Below are positions 24,727 to 25,599 of a stretch of DNA of 25,599 bases, in pieces. Below the pieces are notes generated by a model. The model saw nothing but the letters and a program-made list of their open reading frames with translations. It was not told the DNA's origin and searched no databases. Each line of letters starts with the position of its first letter. Positions within the stretch are counted from its first letter, which is position 1. The stretch is from an uncultured bacterium (GTDB lineage: Bacteria; Bacillota; Limnochordia; DTU080; JAAYLA01): the NCBI GenBank assembly GCA_937983075.1, contig CALKAQ010000029.1:1-25599 (forward strand), given 5' to 3'. A program made the translations under genes and the position numbers.

Positions 24727-24752
24727 AACTCGCCAAGCTTCCAAAAGGTTGC
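24727..24752 (-). promoter_or_regulatory. Possible ECF autoregulatory promoter
   Basis: On the minus strand GCAACC (plus 24747-24752) followed by TTTT, then 14 bases and CGAGTT (plus 24727-24732), about 80 bases upstream of the sigma gene. ECF promoters often have an AAC in the -35 box, as here. The -10 box is a guess. Confidence 0.3.
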
Positions 24753-25252
24753 ACCCAAAGAAACATTTGGCCTGATGAGGGGGATACCTTTGGGCGTGAA
24801 GCTTGAAGGGTGGAACTTCTTTACACGGAAATCGGTCCGGGCGAACCCGAGAACGCTTCGAAGAGGCGCTTTTGTCCTTGCATTTTGGCGGCGGTACAAT
24901 GGCCTCAGGTTCCTACGGTCCGAGAGATCCTGATCGCTTTCGAGAGTGAGTGTCGGGATGGCTCAACGCTACGGTGTGAATGGTGTTTCGCAACGGGGAC
25001 CATGTTGCAGAGCAGATCCGCCCATGCCCACCGCATTCAGTTGCGAATCCCTGCCAAGCAACGGGCGGCGCGAGTGGATGGGCCCGGACGTGTCGCGATA
25101 TATCAACGGTTGCGAGCGGAACGGATTGCGCGTGGCGGGACGCAGGAGCAGTTTGCAGCTGACCGGGCGTGATTGGGGGGGCGGTCCGGCTGCAGAGCTT
25201 CATTCCGCTCCCCTTTCCTCCGAAGCCCGGCAGTCAGAGTAAGTAGTCGACG
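24753..25252. other. About 500 bases without a convincing gene
   Basis: Reading frames in this stretch are short, lack ribosome sites and show no family motifs. Fragments such as YQRLRAERIARGGTQEQFAA (plus strand, near 25110-25170) look protein-like but stop quickly, so a decayed gene is possible. No tRNA or repeat was seen. Confidence 0.5.
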
Positions 25253-25599
25253 CTACAGAGGTCGAGTCTTGACTCCGGCGGCTCTTAGCGCCGCCCTTGA
25301 AGCCCGAAGAAAGCGCTTGGGCTCCATGGCCGCCTGCCAGTGCATGTACATAAGCCGCGGCCTTTCAAACAGCCAGTGGTTGTGCAGAGCGGTAACCGTG
25401 ATGCCCCGCTTGCTGAGGCCGCTGATCACCTTGTTCACCTCGCGCTGTCGGAGGACTGCTTCGCCCAGGTTGAGGGTACGCTTCTTGCCTTTGCTTTTCT
25501 CGACTGAAAAGAAGACGGGCAGAACCAGCGGCGAACGTGTGCGTCGACCCTGGATGCGGGGCTTGATATCGGATCGCAACGTCTGAATCAGACAGGTTC
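25253..25599 (-). CDS. DUF1259 family protein, 5' end outside window
   Basis: C-terminal 114 residues of a DUF1259 (LppY/LpqO-type) protein. The frame is open to the window edge (CLIQTLRSDIKPRIQG), so the start lies beyond it. Family signature: LGEAVLRQREVNKVISGLSK, then RGITVTALHNHWLFERPRLM and YMHWQAAMEPKRFLRASR; the TALHNH...MHW core is diagnostic. The stop is TAG (plus 25253-25255). Members are often secreted, and their biochemical role is not established. A basic insert, EKSKGKKRT, lies between the FFS and LGEAVL segments. The gene is on the same strand as the ECF operon but separated from it by about 600 bases. Confidence 0.88.
   Translation of the reverse strand, partial: TCLIQTLRSDIKPRIQGRRTRSPLVLPVFFSVEKSKGKKRTLNLGEAVLRQREVNKVISGLSKRGITVTALHNHWLFERPRLMYMHWQAAMEPKRFLRASRAALRAAGVKTRPL

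Noticed and set aside
24770..24802. CTGATGAG followed by a G-rich stretch and GTGAAG, recalling a hammerhead ribozyme core
   Set aside because: The second core element (CGAAA) is missing and no stem II or stem III can be formed around it.
24795..24830. AGGGTGGAAC, recalling the T-box antiterminator sequence
   Set aside because: The T-box requires AGGGTGGNACCGCG; the second half does not match, no specifier arm or terminator follows, and no aminoacyl-tRNA synthetase or amino-acid gene is downstream.

Overview
The window looks like part of a chromosome from a moderately GC-rich, flagellated Bacillota species. It is probably a member of class Bacilli and perhaps Alicyclobacillaceae-like, but the sequence alone does not fix the genus. 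The reasons are the order flaG-fliD-fliS-(FlgN/FliT-like)-hpf-secA, a long-form HPF, strong G-rich Shine-Dalgarno sites, sigma-A promoters, a sigma-D-like flagellar promoter and intrinsic terminators.

Layout. 1-3623 (+): two chemoreceptor-type genes. The first is cut by the window edge and has an intact CheA/CheW-binding tip. The second has a degraded tip and an acidic 15-residue repeat tail. 3864-6601 (-): a LuxR/NarL response regulator and a 7TMR-DISM histidine kinase whose frame is broken twice. 6716-9658 (+): a flagellar cluster (flaG, fliD, fliS and a FlgN/FliT-like protein) behind a sigma-D-like promoter. 9697-10031 (+): a structured RNA of about 300 nt with its own consensus promoter and terminator, directly upstream of hpf, so a candidate raiA RNA. 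10209-13838 (+): hpf and secA, each with its own signals; a terminator-like hairpin lies in the secA leader. prfB, the usual gene after secA, is absent. 13989-14684: a tiny membrane protein on (-) and a DUF486 gene stopped by one nonsense codon on (+). 14939-20045 (+): an ABC-2 exporter (ATPase and two permeases) followed by a DesK/LiaS-type kinase and NarL-type regulator, tightly packed and probably one module. 20101-21584 (+): a membrane-anchored M23 peptidase-like protein and a YajQ-family protein. 21659-24645 (-): an ECF sigma factor, a membrane-spanning anti-sigma-like protein and a large exported TPR/beta-sandwich protein in one operon. 25253-25599 (-): the C-terminal part of a DUF1259 protein, cut by the window edge.

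How they work together. The left half is motility: signal input (receptors), filament cap, chaperones and FlaG. The centre is protein synthesis and export (ribosome hibernation and the Sec motor). The right half is envelope-directed: exporter plus sensor pair, cell-wall peptidase-like protein and ECF-controlled surface protein. The least ordinary items are the hpf-linked RNA, the degenerate receptor with its repeat tail, the secA leader hairpin, the ECF operon with an unfamiliar exported product, and two decayed genes (kinase, DUF486). I saw no tRNA, rRNA, CRISPR array, transposase or attachment site.
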